DNA from: JAICNR01 sp035687725 | GTDB lineage: Bacteria > Gemmatimonadota > Gemmatimonadetes > JACCXV01 > JAHWKZ01 | Length of the DNA stretch: 39,409 bases | NCBI GenBank assembly: GCA_035687725.1 | Contig: DASRVB010000094.1 | Coordinates: forward strand, 1-39,409 | Direction: 5' to 3' | In this document: positions 16,240-24,004 of the stretch, piece after piece | Position numbering within the stretch: the stretch's first letter is position 1 | How the letters are laid out: every line of letters begins with the position of its first letter | The notes under the pieces: model-generated | Seen by the model: only the letters and a program-made list of their open reading frames with translations | The model's database searches: none | Told to the model about the DNA's origin: nothing | Position numbers and translations under genes: made by a program

Positions 16240-17028
16240 ATGGCGACGGCGACATTCCGGGTCTGGCGCGGGCAACGAGGCGTGGGCGAGTTCCGCGACT
16301 ACCGGACCGAGGTCTCCGAGGGCATGGTCGTGCTGGACGCGCTCCACGACATCCAGGCCGAGCAGGCCAACGACCTCGCGATCCGCTGGAACTGCAAGGC
16401 CGGCAAGTGCGGATCCTGCTCGGCCGAGGTCAACGGTATGCCGCGGCTCACCTGCATGACCCGCCTCTCCGATCTCGCCCTCGATCGACCTGTCACCGTG
16501 GAGCCGATGAAGGCGTTCCCGCACGTCAAGGACCTCGTCACCGACGTGAGCTGGAACTACGCGGTCAAGCGGAGCATCAAGCCGTTCCGCCCCCGCGAGC
16601 CCGATCATCCCGATGGGACCTGGCGCATGCAGCAGATCGACATCGACCGGGTGCAGGAGTTCCGGAAATGCATCGAGTGCTTCCTCTGCCAGGACGTCTG
16701 CCACGTCCTGCGCGATCACCATGAGCACGCGCGCTTCGCGGGCCCTCGCTACTACGTCTATGTCGCCGCGCTGGAGATGCATCCGCTGGATGTGGAGGAT
16801 CGGGTGGACGAGCTCAAGGAGGCGCACGGCATCGGCTTCTGCAACATCACGAAGTGTTGCACGAAGGTGTGTCCCGAATCGATCACCATCACCGATAACG
16901 CGATCATCCCTCTCAAGGAGCGGGTCGTGGATCATCACTTCGATCCGCTGGCGCGACTGTGGCGGACGCTGCGTGGCAAACGGGCGGCCGGCGCGCCGGA
17001 ACCACACGGAGCGGCGACGACCCGATGA
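16240..17028 (+). CDS. sdhB: Succinate dehydrogenase iron-sulfur subunit
   Basis: A 262-residue electron-transfer subunit. The [2Fe-2S] ligands are C52, C57, C60 and C72 (CKAGKCGSC and RLTC). The two C-terminal cluster motifs are CIECFLCQDVC (C144, C147, C150, C154) and CNITKCCTKVC (C201, C206, C207, C211), giving the [4Fe-4S] and [3Fe-4S] sites of the family. It passes electrons from the flavoprotein to the membrane anchor. AAAAGGG seven bases before ATG is a good ribosome-binding site. Its stop overlaps the start of the next gene by ATGA. Confidence 0.95.
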   Translation: MATATFRVWRGQRGVGEFRDYRTEVSEGMVVLDALHDIQAEQANDLAIRWNCKAGKCGSCSAEVNGMPRLTCMTRLSDLALDRPVTVEPMKAFPHVKDLVTDVSWNYAVKRSIKPFRPREPDHPDGTWRMQQIDIDRVQEFRKCIECFLCQDVCHVLRDHHEHARFAGPRYYVYVAALEMHPLDVEDRVDELKEAHGIGFCNITKCCTKVCPESITITDNAIIPLKERVVDHHFDPLARLWRTLRGKRAAGAPEPHGAATTR

Positions 17029-17519
17029 CCGACCTCAAGCCGATCTCGCGAGAATCGATTCCTCACGCGCTCGAGAAGGTCGAGCGATACAGGCTGCTCA
17101 ACGAGCCCAACGAGGCGGAGTCGATCTGCCGGGACATCTTGCGAACCGATCCCGGGAACGCGCGGGCGCTCGTCATGCTGCTTCTCACGCTGACCGACCA
17201 GTTCAGCGGTTATCGGGGAGCGCGAGTGAACGAGGCGCGAGAGATCCTCGAGCGGCTCGAGGGAGAGTACGAGCGAGCCTACTATGAAGGGATCATCTGC
17301 GAGCGGCAGGGGAAGGCCCTCCTCCGTGGTACCACCGGGTCCGAAGTGAGCAGTCATGGGTGGATCCAGGAGGCGATGCGGGCGTACGAACGGGCGGAGG
17401 CGCTCCGGCCGACGGGCAATGACGACGCGATCCTGCGCTGGAACGCGTGCGCGCGGCTGCTGCGCGACCGCAAGCTGGGGCCCCGGCCGGAAGACGAGAT
17501 CGAGGTTCCCATCGAGTGA
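17025..17519 (+). CDS. TPR-type helical protein at the end of the succinate dehydrogenase operon
   Basis: A 164-residue soluble protein without signal or membrane segments. Residues ~15-60 (ALEKVERYRLLNEPNEAESICRDIL) form a clear tetratricopeptide-like pair of helices, and residues ~115-150 (IQEAMRAYERAEALRP) form a second. TPR proteins act as protein-binding scaffolds. ATG at 17025 overlaps the iron-sulfur subunit stop, so the two are translationally coupled. A role in assembly or regulation of succinate dehydrogenase is a reasonable inference from position only. Confidence 0.75.
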   Translation: MTDLKPISRESIPHALEKVERYRLLNEPNEAESICRDILRTDPGNARALVMLLLTLTDQFSGYRGARVNEAREILERLEGEYERAYYEGIICERQGKALLRGTTGSEVSSHGWIQEAMRAYERAEALRPTGNDDAILRWNACARLLRDRKLGPRPEDEIEVPIE

Positions 17520-17574
17520 TCGGTCGACGAAGCGGGCGCTCGCCGGCTTCCTGCGGGGACACGCTGAGGAGTGG

Positions 17575-18387
17575 CTAGGCGAACCTCGCGTCGATCTCGT
17601 CGAACGGGACCGCTTCCCCGAGGCGCGTGAAGCTCCCCCGCTCGCGGATCTCCCGGGCGGCCTGGAGAAAGCCGGACCAGGCGGCGCGCGCGAGCGCGCC
17701 CCCCACGCTGATCCGTCGGACCCCCAGCTCGGCCAGCTCGGTCACGGTGGCGAAGCCGCTTCCCACCAGCACGTTGACCGGCCTGGGAGCGACGGCCGCG
17801 ACCACCGCCGTGATCTCCTCGCGGGTGCGGATTCCGGGTGCGTACAGGCAGTCGGCGCCGGCCTCGGCATAGGCCGAGAGCCGCCGGATCGTCTCGTCCA
17901 GATCCGGGCGCCCGACGATGAACCCCTCGGAGCGGCCGGTCAGGAGAACGACCGTCCCGCCGGCGTCGATGGCCTCGCGGGCCGCTTGGACGCGCTCCAC
18001 GGCGAGGGGGAGGTCGAACAGGGGACGCGCCGGAACGCCGGTCGAGTCCTCGATCGACAGGCCCGCCACGCCCGTCTCCACGGCGGCCGCGACGTTGGTT
18101 GCCACACCTTGGGGATCGACGGCGAACCCGCCCTCGAAGTCGCCGTTTACGGGCACGTCCACGGCGCTCGCGATGGAGCGGAAGTGGCCGAGCGCCTCTT
18201 CCAGCGTCACGTGGTTGTCGGACCGCCCGACGGACCACGCGAACCCCGAGCTCGTCGTGGCGAGCGCTGGGAATCCGAGCTGGACGAGGACCTTCGCGCT
18301 TCCGACATCCCACGGGTTGGGGATTACGAAGCACCCCGCCGCGTGCAGCTCGCGGAAGGCGGCGATGCGTTCGCCGGCGCGCATCAT
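17575..18387 (-). CDS. Isocitrate lyase/PEP mutase family protein
   Basis: A 270-residue TIM-barrel enzyme. Family marks: FVIPNPWDVGSAKVLVQLGFPALATTSSG near the N-terminus, the metal-site segment VNGDFEGGFA, GLSIEDST and VVLLTGRSEGF. Members cleave or form C-C or P-C bonds in 2-methylisocitrate, oxaloacetate or phosphonopyruvate. The catalytic Cys loop of true isocitrate lyases is not seen, so an oxaloacetate decarboxylase- or PEP mutase-like reaction is more likely. Two adjacent ATG codons (18387 and 18384) are possible starts. It lies 25 bp after the flavoprotein gene on the same strand. Confidence 0.85.
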   Translation of the reverse strand: MMRAGERIAAFRELHAAGCFVIPNPWDVGSAKVLVQLGFPALATTSSGFAWSVGRSDNHVTLEEALGHFRSIASAVDVPVNGDFEGGFAVDPQGVATNVAAAVETGVAGLSIEDSTGVPARPLFDLPLAVERVQAAREAIDAGGTVVLLTGRSEGFIVGRPDLDETIRRLSAYAEAGADCLYAPGIRTREEITAVVAAVAPRPVNVLVGSGFATVTELAELGVRRISVGGALARAAWSGFLQAAREIRERGSFTRLGEAVPFDEIDARFA

Positions 18388-18412
18388 GCGGCAATGACCT
18401 GACCGGCACACG

Positions 18413-19678
18413 TCATGCCGCGTGGGCGGCTCCGCGCCCGGCCGCCCGGCCCGTGGCCCAGCCCCAGAAGAAGTTGTAGCCGCCGATGGGGCCGAACGCA
18501 TCGAGCATCTCGCCGCACAGGTGGAGTCCCGGTCGCAGGCGGCTCTCGAGAGTTCGCGGATGGATCTCCGAGAGCGCGATCCCGCCGCCCGTGACCTCCG
18601 CCTTGCGGTAGCCTTCGTCGCCGGTCCAGGGCAGGGGATACCGCGCGAGAACCTCGACCAGGGAAATCCGCTCCTCGCGCGTCACCCCCGCCAGTGGGCG
18701 GGCGGGGTCGACGCCGGCCTCATCCAGGAGCCGGTCCACGAGCCTGTCCGGAAGCTCGCGGCGCACGAGCGGTCCGACGGATCCCGAGCCGCCCTCCCGG
18801 AGGCGGCGATCCCACTCCTCCGCGCCCGCCGCCGTCCACTGGACGTGGATCTCCTGTGGGTCGCCTCCGTCCATGAGCGACAGGACCGCGAGATGCGAGA
18901 TGTCGAGCACCGCCGGTCCGCTGTAGCCGCGGTGCGTGAAGAGGAAGCCGCCGCGTGTGGCGAAGCGCCCTCGGGGGAGCGGCGCAGCGATCTCCACCGC
19001 GAGCGAAATGCCGGCCAGATCCGCGTGGCGTGGTGGATCGCAGACGAGCGGCGTCAGCGCAGGATACGTCGGGTGGATGGTGTGTCCCAGCCGCTCCGCG
19101 ATGCGCAGCCCGGCGCCGTCGCTGCCGCTGGCGGGGACGGACAGGCCGCCGGTGGCGAGAACGACGGCGCGCGCGGATATCTCCCCGCCGGCATGCTCGA
19201 CCCGCCAGGGCCGGTCGCTCACCGGGGGCTTCAAGCCTGTAACGCGCGTGTCGAACGCGATCTCGACGCCGAGCCCGCGCGCATGGTCGTACAGCGCATC
19301 GCGCACGTCGCGGGACCGATTCGATACGGGAAACAGCTTGCCCGTTTCCTCCTCGAGCGCGAGCGGGATCCCGAGTGTCTCCTCGAAGAAGCTGCGCTGC
19401 TCGGGGAGGGGCCAGGACAGGAGGATCTTCTTGAGCGCATTGGGAGAGGAAGCGGTGACGAATTGTGACGGCCGCACGCGCGAGGGGAGAACGTTGCAGC
19501 GCCCGCCGCCGCTGATGACGATCTTGCGAGCGCCGTTGTTCGTGCTCTCGAGCAGGAGTACGTCACGGCCCGATTCGGCGGCGAAGATGGCGGCCATCGT
19601 TCCGGCGGCACCCGCCCCGACGACGGCCACGGGATGGCTCGACCCGACCACGCCGACCAATGTCGGCGTCGTTCGCAC
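18413..19678 (-). CDS. HI0933/BaiN-family FAD-dependent oxidoreductase
   Basis: About 421 residues. The N-terminal dinucleotide fold has VAVVGAGAAGTMAAIFAAE. It is followed by the family motif GARKIVISGGGRCNV, then ETGKLFPVSNRSRDV, ATGGLSVPASGSDG, and the C-terminal FAD-contact segment FGPIGGYNFFWGWATG. These are characteristic of the flavoprotein family that includes BaiN; the physiological substrate is usually unknown. The start is not certain: GTG at 19678, TTG at 19660 and GTG at 19651 are all in frame, and GGAGGA lies rather far upstream of the first. It is divergent from the DUF3574 gene with only 22 bp between. Confidence 0.88.
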   Translation of the reverse strand: MRTTPTLVGVVGSSHPVAVVGAGAAGTMAAIFAAESGRDVLLLESTNNGARKIVISGGGRCNVLPSRVRPSQFVTASSPNALKKILLSWPLPEQRSFFEETLGIPLALEEETGKLFPVSNRSRDVRDALYDHARGLGVEIAFDTRVTGLKPPVSDRPWRVEHAGGEISARAVVLATGGLSVPASGSDGAGLRIAERLGHTIHPTYPALTPLVCDPPRHADLAGISLAVEIAAPLPRGRFATRGGFLFTHRGYSGPAVLDISHLAVLSLMDGGDPQEIHVQWTAAGAEEWDRRLREGGSGSVGPLVRRELPDRLVDRLLDEAGVDPARPLAGVTREERISLVEVLARYPLPWTGDEGYRKAEVTGGGIALSEIHPRTLESRLRPGLHLCGEMLDAFGPIGGYNFFWGWATGRAAGRGAAHAA

Positions 19679-19700
19679 GATCGAGTAGTATTCCTCCGCC

Positions 19701-20138
19701 GTGACCCGTTCCGGACGATCGCTCGCCACGCTCGCGACGGCTCTTTTCCTCGCCGCGTGTGCCGCGCGGCAGGCCGTTCCCCTCGACGAGCCGCCCGCCG
19801 ACGTCATGATCTCGGATCGGCTGTTCTTCGGACGCGACATTCCCGGTGGCGGAACCGTGTCGGATGCGGACTGGGCCTCGTTCCTCGAGGAGGTCGTCAC
19901 GCCGCGCTTCCCGGACGGGTTGACCGTCTGGCGCGCGGACGGGCAGTGGCTGGATGAAGAGGGACGCACGATCCGAGAGCCCGTCCTGGTCGTCGAGGTT
20001 CTCCATCCGTCCGGAGTGGAGCACGACCGGGCCGTGGCCGAGATCGCGGACGAGTACCGCCGGCGCTTCCACCAGGAGGCCGTTCTGCGGGTCACGATGG
20101 AAGCGCGCACGCGTCTCTTCGAACAGGAGGTTCCCTAG
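19701..20138 (+). CDS. DUF3574 lipoprotein
   Basis: A 145-residue protein with a short signal sequence ending in the lipobox LAAC (LFLAACAA), so it is probably membrane-anchored outside the cytoplasm. The mature part has the DUF3574 pattern: LFFGRDIPGGGTVSDADWASF, FPDGLTVWRADGQW, and EPVLVVEVLHP. The function of the family is unknown. The start is GTG at 19701. Its TAG stop is immediately followed by the ATG of the next gene, so the two are read as one unit. Confidence 0.82.
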   Translation: MTRSGRSLATLATALFLAACAARQAVPLDEPPADVMISDRLFFGRDIPGGGTVSDADWASFLEEVVTPRFPDGLTVWRADGQWLDEEGRTIREPVLVVEVLHPSGVEHDRAVAEIADEYRRRFHQEAVLRVTMEARTRLFEQEVP

Positions 20139-21431
20139 ATGACGGATCGTCTCGCTCCCGTCGCGCTCGCGCTCGTGCCCCTCGTTCTCGGGCTCGCCCT
20201 TCCACCGGCCGCCTTCGCGCAGGCCGACCTGAGGGGCACGTGGGACGGCGCGTGGGGAAAATCGGCGGACACGCTCGCCGTCACGATGCGATTCGAGGAG
20301 AGCGCCGAGGGGTGGAGCGGATCGTTCGAATCGGAGCGGCTTCGCGTCGAGGGTATACCGTTCACGGACGTCGCCTTCGAGACGCCCGACGTCACGATCC
20401 GGATGGTCGGGGACGCGACGACGATGGTGTTCACGGGAACCGTGAAGGGTGATTCCCTGACAGGCACCCTGGAGGAAGACGGGAAGCTTGGCTGGTTCGC
20501 CTTCGGGCGGATCGCCCGCGTCGAGCCCGCCCGCCACGAGGAGGCAGTGCGTTTCCGGAACGGCGACGTGGAGCTCGCCGGCACGCTCCTGCTCCCGGCC
20601 GGACCGGGCCCCCACCCGGCGGTCGTTTTCATGCATGGCTCCGGTCCGGAGGGCCGCTGGGCGTCGAACTACCTTTCGCGGCGGGTCGTGGAGGGCGGGA
20701 CAGCGGCACTCATCTGGGACAAGCGAGGGGTCGGGGAATCGGCAGGCTCGTGGGAAGCGGCCAGCTTCGAGGACCAGGCCGGCGACGTTGCGGCGGCGGT
20801 GGCCATCCTGCGATCGCGTCCCGAGATCGACCCCAACCGGGTCGGGATTCACGGGCACAGCCAGGGCGGCACGATCGCCCCGCTCGCAGCCGTCCGCTCG
20901 AACGCGGATTTCGTGATCGGATCGGCCGCCAGCGGCCTGCCGATGGACGACGTCGAGGTCTACAGCATCGGCAACTTCGTCGGGATCCCGTCCATGTCCG
21001 GGGAAGAAGCCCGGCTTGCGCGCGCGTACGTCGAGGCGCTGGTCGACGTGGCATACCACGGAGCTCCACGCGACTCGCTCGACGCGATCGTGGAGCGCGC
21101 GCGGGGGCGCGAATGGTTCTTCGAGCCGCCGGCCGCGGACGATTCCTACTGGGTCTTCTCGCGCCGGATCGCGGACTACGATCCCCTCGTCTGGTGGAGT
21201 CAGGTCGATGTGCCGGTTCTTCTCGTGTACGGATCAGAGGACGAACGGGTGCCCGTCGAACCGAGCGTCGAGGCGATCACGGGAGCGCTCGAATCCTCGG
21301 GGCACTCGGCGACCGTGAGGATATTCGAGGGAGCGGACCACACTTTCCGTGTGCGGCGTCCGGGGGACGAATGGCCGCGGACGGTATCCGGGTATCCCGA
21401 CGCGGTGATCGACTGGCTCGCGAGCTTGTAA
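20139..21431 (+). CDS. Exported alpha/beta hydrolase with N-terminal beta domain
   Basis: A 430-residue protein with a signal peptide (cleavage near AFA-QA, residue 27). Residues 30-125 form a beta-rich domain that opens with LRGTWDGAW and includes SLTGTLEEDG, typical of the lipocalin-like region preceding this hydrolase type. The catalytic domain has FMHGSGPEG (165-173), the nucleophile elbow GHSQGG (Ser241), Asp368 (GSEDERV) and His401 (GADHTF). This combination matches dienelactone hydrolase/BAAT-like exported esterases; the substrate is unknown. No gap separates it from the lipoprotein gene upstream. Confidence 0.87.
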   Translation: MTDRLAPVALALVPLVLGLALPPAAFAQADLRGTWDGAWGKSADTLAVTMRFEESAEGWSGSFESERLRVEGIPFTDVAFETPDVTIRMVGDATTMVFTGTVKGDSLTGTLEEDGKLGWFAFGRIARVEPARHEEAVRFRNGDVELAGTLLLPAGPGPHPAVVFMHGSGPEGRWASNYLSRRVVEGGTAALIWDKRGVGESAGSWEAASFEDQAGDVAAAVAILRSRPEIDPNRVGIHGHSQGGTIAPLAAVRSNADFVIGSAASGLPMDDVEVYSIGNFVGIPSMSGEEARLARAYVEALVDVAYHGAPRDSLDAIVERARGREWFFEPPAADDSYWVFSRRIADYDPLVWWSQVDVPVLLVYGSEDERVPVEPSVEAITGALESSGHSATVRIFEGADHTFRVRRPGDEWPRTVSGYPDAVIDWLASL

Positions 21432-21443
21432 GATTTCTTCTAC

Positions 21444-21462
21444 GACCGTTGGCGTCACGGTC
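21444..21462. promoter_or_regulatory. Inverted repeat upstream of the LysM gene
   Basis: GACCGT (21444-21449) and ACGGTC (21457-21462) are perfectly complementary with a 7-nt spacer. It lies in the 67-bp gap between the hydrolase and LysM genes and may be an operator or a weak hairpin; no T-tract follows. Confidence 0.25.
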
Positions 21463-21498
21463 CTACACTGGAAGCAGCAATCCAACATTGGAGGACCG

Positions 21499-21816
21499 AT
21501 GGGACTGTTCGACAAGAAGGACGACAAGAAAAAGGAAGAGAAGAGGGCAGGGAAGAAAGCCGACTTCTCCAAGGTGCAGAGCGGCTCCTCGACGACCGCC
21601 AAGCCGGAAGCGAAGGCGGCGGCGGGAGCCAAGTCGTACACGGTCAAGAGCGGCGACTCGCTGTGGAAGATCTCCGAGCAGATGTACGGCAACGGGAATG
21701 ATTGGCGCCGGATCTACGAGGCCAACAAGGATCGCATCCAGAATCCCGATGTGATCCAGCCCGGATGGGTGTTGACGATTCCCGCGCAGGCGGGCTCGAA
21801 AGGAGAGACCAGGTGA
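21499..21816 (+). CDS. Small LysM-domain protein
   Basis: A 105-residue protein with no signal peptide. Residues 1-45 are very rich in Lys, Asp, Ala and Ser and probably disordered. Residues ~46-97 form one LysM domain (YTVKSGDSLWKISEQMYG ... VIQPGWVLTIP), a module that binds peptidoglycan or other GlcNAc polymers; the version with MYGNGNDWRRIYEANKD resembles the C-terminal part of YgaU/Kbp. The ribosome-binding site is TTGGAGGA before ATG. Its stop overlaps the GTG of the next gene. Absence of a signal sequence suggests a cytoplasmic role, or export by another route. Confidence 0.85.
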   Translation: MGLFDKKDDKKKEEKRAGKKADFSKVQSGSSTTAKPEAKAAAGAKSYTVKSGDSLWKISEQMYGNGNDWRRIYEANKDRIQNPDVIQPGWVLTIPAQAGSKGETR

Positions 21817-22271
21817 GCGCGGCCGGACGATGGACGAGCGGGCTGCTGGCGATCCTCGTGTCGACGACCCTGGCGGCCGTGGCGTGCGAGCGGGAGGCCA
21901 CCGACACCGCCGATGACACGGAAATCGTCGAGGACGCGGGGCCGGCGCTGGACGTCAGCGACGTCGCGCTGGGGCGCTCGATCGGGTCCGACATGAGGGT
22001 CACCGAGGAGGTGGGGGACTTCGCCCCGACCGACACGATCTACGCGTCCGTGGAGACCTCCGGGACGGGGAGCGGCACGCTCTCCGCGCGGTGGACGTTC
22101 GAGGACGGCCAAGTCGTCGACGAGGGATCGCAGTCGGTCAGCGGCGCCGGCGTCACGGAGTTCCACGTGTCGAATCCGGACGGCTGGCCCGCCGGGCACT
22201 ACGAGGTGGTGATCTCCCTGGACGGCGACGAGGTCGAGCGCAGCGGGTTCGACGTTACGATGGGCACGTAG
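21813..22271 (+). CDS. Lipoprotein with Ig-like domain
   Basis: A 152-residue protein starting at GTG 21813, which overlaps the LysM stop (GTGA) and is preceded by AAAGGAGAG. The signal sequence ends in the lipobox LAAVAC. After an acidic spacer (DTADDTEIVED), residues ~60-150 form a beta-rich domain with the pattern DTIYASVETSGTGSGTLSA, HVSNPDGWPAGHYEV, and SLDGDEVERSGFDV, similar to Ig-like domains seen in many bacterial lipoproteins. The function is unknown. Coupling to the LysM gene suggests a cell-envelope role. Confidence 0.75.
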   Translation: MSAAGRWTSGLLAILVSTTLAAVACEREATDTADDTEIVEDAGPALDVSDVALGRSIGSDMRVTEEVGDFAPTDTIYASVETSGTGSGTLSARWTFEDGQVVDEGSQSVSGAGVTEFHVSNPDGWPAGHYEVVISLDGDEVERSGFDVTMGT

Positions 22272-22300
22272 GGAGTCATCGAACGATCCTGTTCCACGGT

Positions 22301-22332
22301 CGGGGAGGCAGCGCGTTTGCGCGGCCTCCCCG
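22301..22332 (+). terminator. Hairpin after the lipoprotein gene
   Basis: CGGGGAGGC (22301-22309) pairs with GCCTCCCCG (22324-22332), and an inner GCGC/GCGC stem extends it. The following CTCTGTATT is only weakly T-rich, so this is a probable but not ideal terminator. Confidence 0.6.
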
Positions 22333-22398
22333 CTCTGTATTCCCCTCTATATTCGGGTATACCAGGCGAATTCGTTTCGACTTCCATCGGAGGATCGG

Positions 22399-22770
22399 AT
22401 GAGCGACGTACAGATCAGAGGAATCGACGAGGTCGAGCCGTACTCGGGCCCAGGAGTGCGGGAAGGAATCAAGTTTCGGGCGGTCGGCCGTGCGCTGGGT
22501 GTGTCGGCATGGGGAATGAACGCGATCGAGATGGCACCGGGCGCGTCCACGTACCCGGAGCACGACCACGAGGAGGATGGGCAGGAAGAGGTCTTTTTCG
22601 TGGCCCACGGCTCGGCGATCCTGCGGACCGGCGAAGGCGAGCGGCAGGTCGAGTCCGGCGAGCTCGTGCGGATCGGTCCCCGCGAGAAGCGGAAGTGGAT
22701 CGCCGGCGACTCCGGTGTGACCCTGCTCGCGATGGGCGGCACTCCCGGAAAGGCGTACGAGCCGCGGTGA
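22399..22770 (+). CDS. Cupin-domain protein
   Basis: A 123-residue single-domain cupin. Motif 1 is seen as YPEHDHEEDGQEEVFFVAHG, with two His and a Gln or Glu as likely metal ligands; motif 2 (around SGELVRIGPREKRKW) lacks the usual His, which is replaced by basic residues and Trp. The start is set by GGAGGATCGG before ATG. It stands alone between a hairpin upstream and a convergent LOG gene. Sequence features do not reveal a substrate. Confidence 0.83.
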   Translation: MSDVQIRGIDEVEPYSGPGVREGIKFRAVGRALGVSAWGMNAIEMAPGASTYPEHDHEEDGQEEVFFVAHGSAILRTGEGERQVESGELVRIGPREKRKWIAGDSGVTLLAMGGTPGKAYEPR

Positions 22771-22823
22771 GCCGAACGCGTGCAATCGTCGGCACGCGAA
22801 CGAACGGGCCTTTGTTCACCGCG

Positions 22824-23993
22824 TCACTGCACGGGGACGCGGACCGCGGGGTTCGACTCTAGGTAGGACACGACATCGTCCACGTCGTCCAGGACGACGA
22901 CCATCGACGCCATCCGGCTGTCCCCCGCGAGCTTGCGAAGCAGCTCGTGGGCCGGGAGCGTCTCGCGCCAGTAGGTGGAGTCGAAGAGCACCATAGGGCT
23001 GATCAGCCCTTCGGTGCCGTAGTAGTTCTGGTTCGCGTCCATGAAGATCTCCTGGACGGTTCCCGCGTGACCCGGCGCGAACACGAGCCCCCGCGTGGCG
23101 ACGGTCACCAGACCCCCCTCGCGCAGAGAGTTCGCGAAGTACTTCGCGATGTGCGTGGCGAACTGGTTGGCGGGCTCGTGGCCGTAGTACCAGGTCGGCA
23201 CCGCGAGGCTCTCGCCACCGCGGCCGTCGGCGGGCGAGCGCGGGTTGAGCGACAGCTCTTCCAGCACCTGGTAGCCGTAGCCCATGTACCGCTCGTGATC
23301 GCCGTTGAACGCCGGTGAGGGCGCGAGGATCTCGAGCGCGCGATCGAGGGCGTCGTCGGCGAGCGGCGCGAGCCAGGCGCCCAGGTTCGCCGCCTCCATG
23401 GCCCCCGGTCCGCCGCCGGTGACGACGCGCCATCCCTTCCGCGCGAGCGCGCGACCGAGTCTGGCGATCTCTCCGTAGACCTCGGTCGCGCGGTGGAGAG
23501 CGTGACCGCCCATGACACCGACGATATCGGCGGGGCCCGCGGCCAGGAACTCCCGGGCGGCGTCCTCGATCGCGTGGTCGTGGAGCCGCTCGGCGAGGGC
23601 CTCGAGGATTCCCGGTTGCGCTTCGGCGCGTCGCTCGCGGTACCAGCGGAAGATCCGTCCGTCCATCGTGTCCTGGAAGAGGCTGCCCGGCTTCTCGACA
23701 TCGAGTCCCTCCATCAGCTCCGGGAGCGTGTAGAGCCTGTCGCGGTAGGCGGTGAAGGGAAGTCCCAGCAACTCGATGAGCCGCGGGAACACAACCGCGC
23801 CGGTATCGATGACGTGATCGAACGCCTCGGCCTCCATCCGGCAGCCGAGGAAGACAGCGCAGTGGGCGTTGACAGAAAGCAGGAACGAGGTCTCGTCCCG
23901 CAGATCGAGGCCCCGTGCGACGACGTGGCGCAGCGAGCCATGCGCTGCCCAGTGGGCTTTCAGCTCGGCGGTGGTCTCGACGGCGACGTACAC
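22824..23993 (-). CDS. Long-type LOG family protein
   Basis: A 389-residue protein. The C-terminal ~235 residues form the LOG Rossmann domain: VGVMGGHAL (about 158-166), VTGGGPGAMEAANLGAWL (191-208) and the active-site-like APGHAGTVQEIF, where the usual PGGxGT is PGHAGT. Residues 1-150 form a second domain (AVFLGCRMEAEA, VFPRL, LHDHAIEDA) found in long actinobacterial-type LOG proteins. Family knowledge: LOG enzymes hydrolyse nucleoside 5'-monophosphates, releasing a base such as a cytokinin. The start used is GTG at 23993; no clear ribosome-binding site. It follows the glycosyltransferase stop by 11 bp. Confidence 0.85.
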   Translation of the reverse strand: MYVAVETTAELKAHWAAHGSLRHVVARGLDLRDETSFLLSVNAHCAVFLGCRMEAEAFDHVIDTGAVVFPRLIELLGLPFTAYRDRLYTLPELMEGLDVEKPGSLFQDTMDGRIFRWYRERRAEAQPGILEALAERLHDHAIEDAAREFLAAGPADIVGVMGGHALHRATEVYGEIARLGRALARKGWRVVTGGGPGAMEAANLGAWLAPLADDALDRALEILAPSPAFNGDHERYMGYGYQVLEELSLNPRSPADGRGGESLAVPTWYYGHEPANQFATHIAKYFANSLREGGLVTVATRGLVFAPGHAGTVQEIFMDANQNYYGTEGLISPMVLFDSTYWRETLPAHELLRKLAGDSRMASMVVVLDDVDDVVSYLESNPAVRVPVQ

Positions 23994-24004
23994 GGCGCCG
24001 GAAC

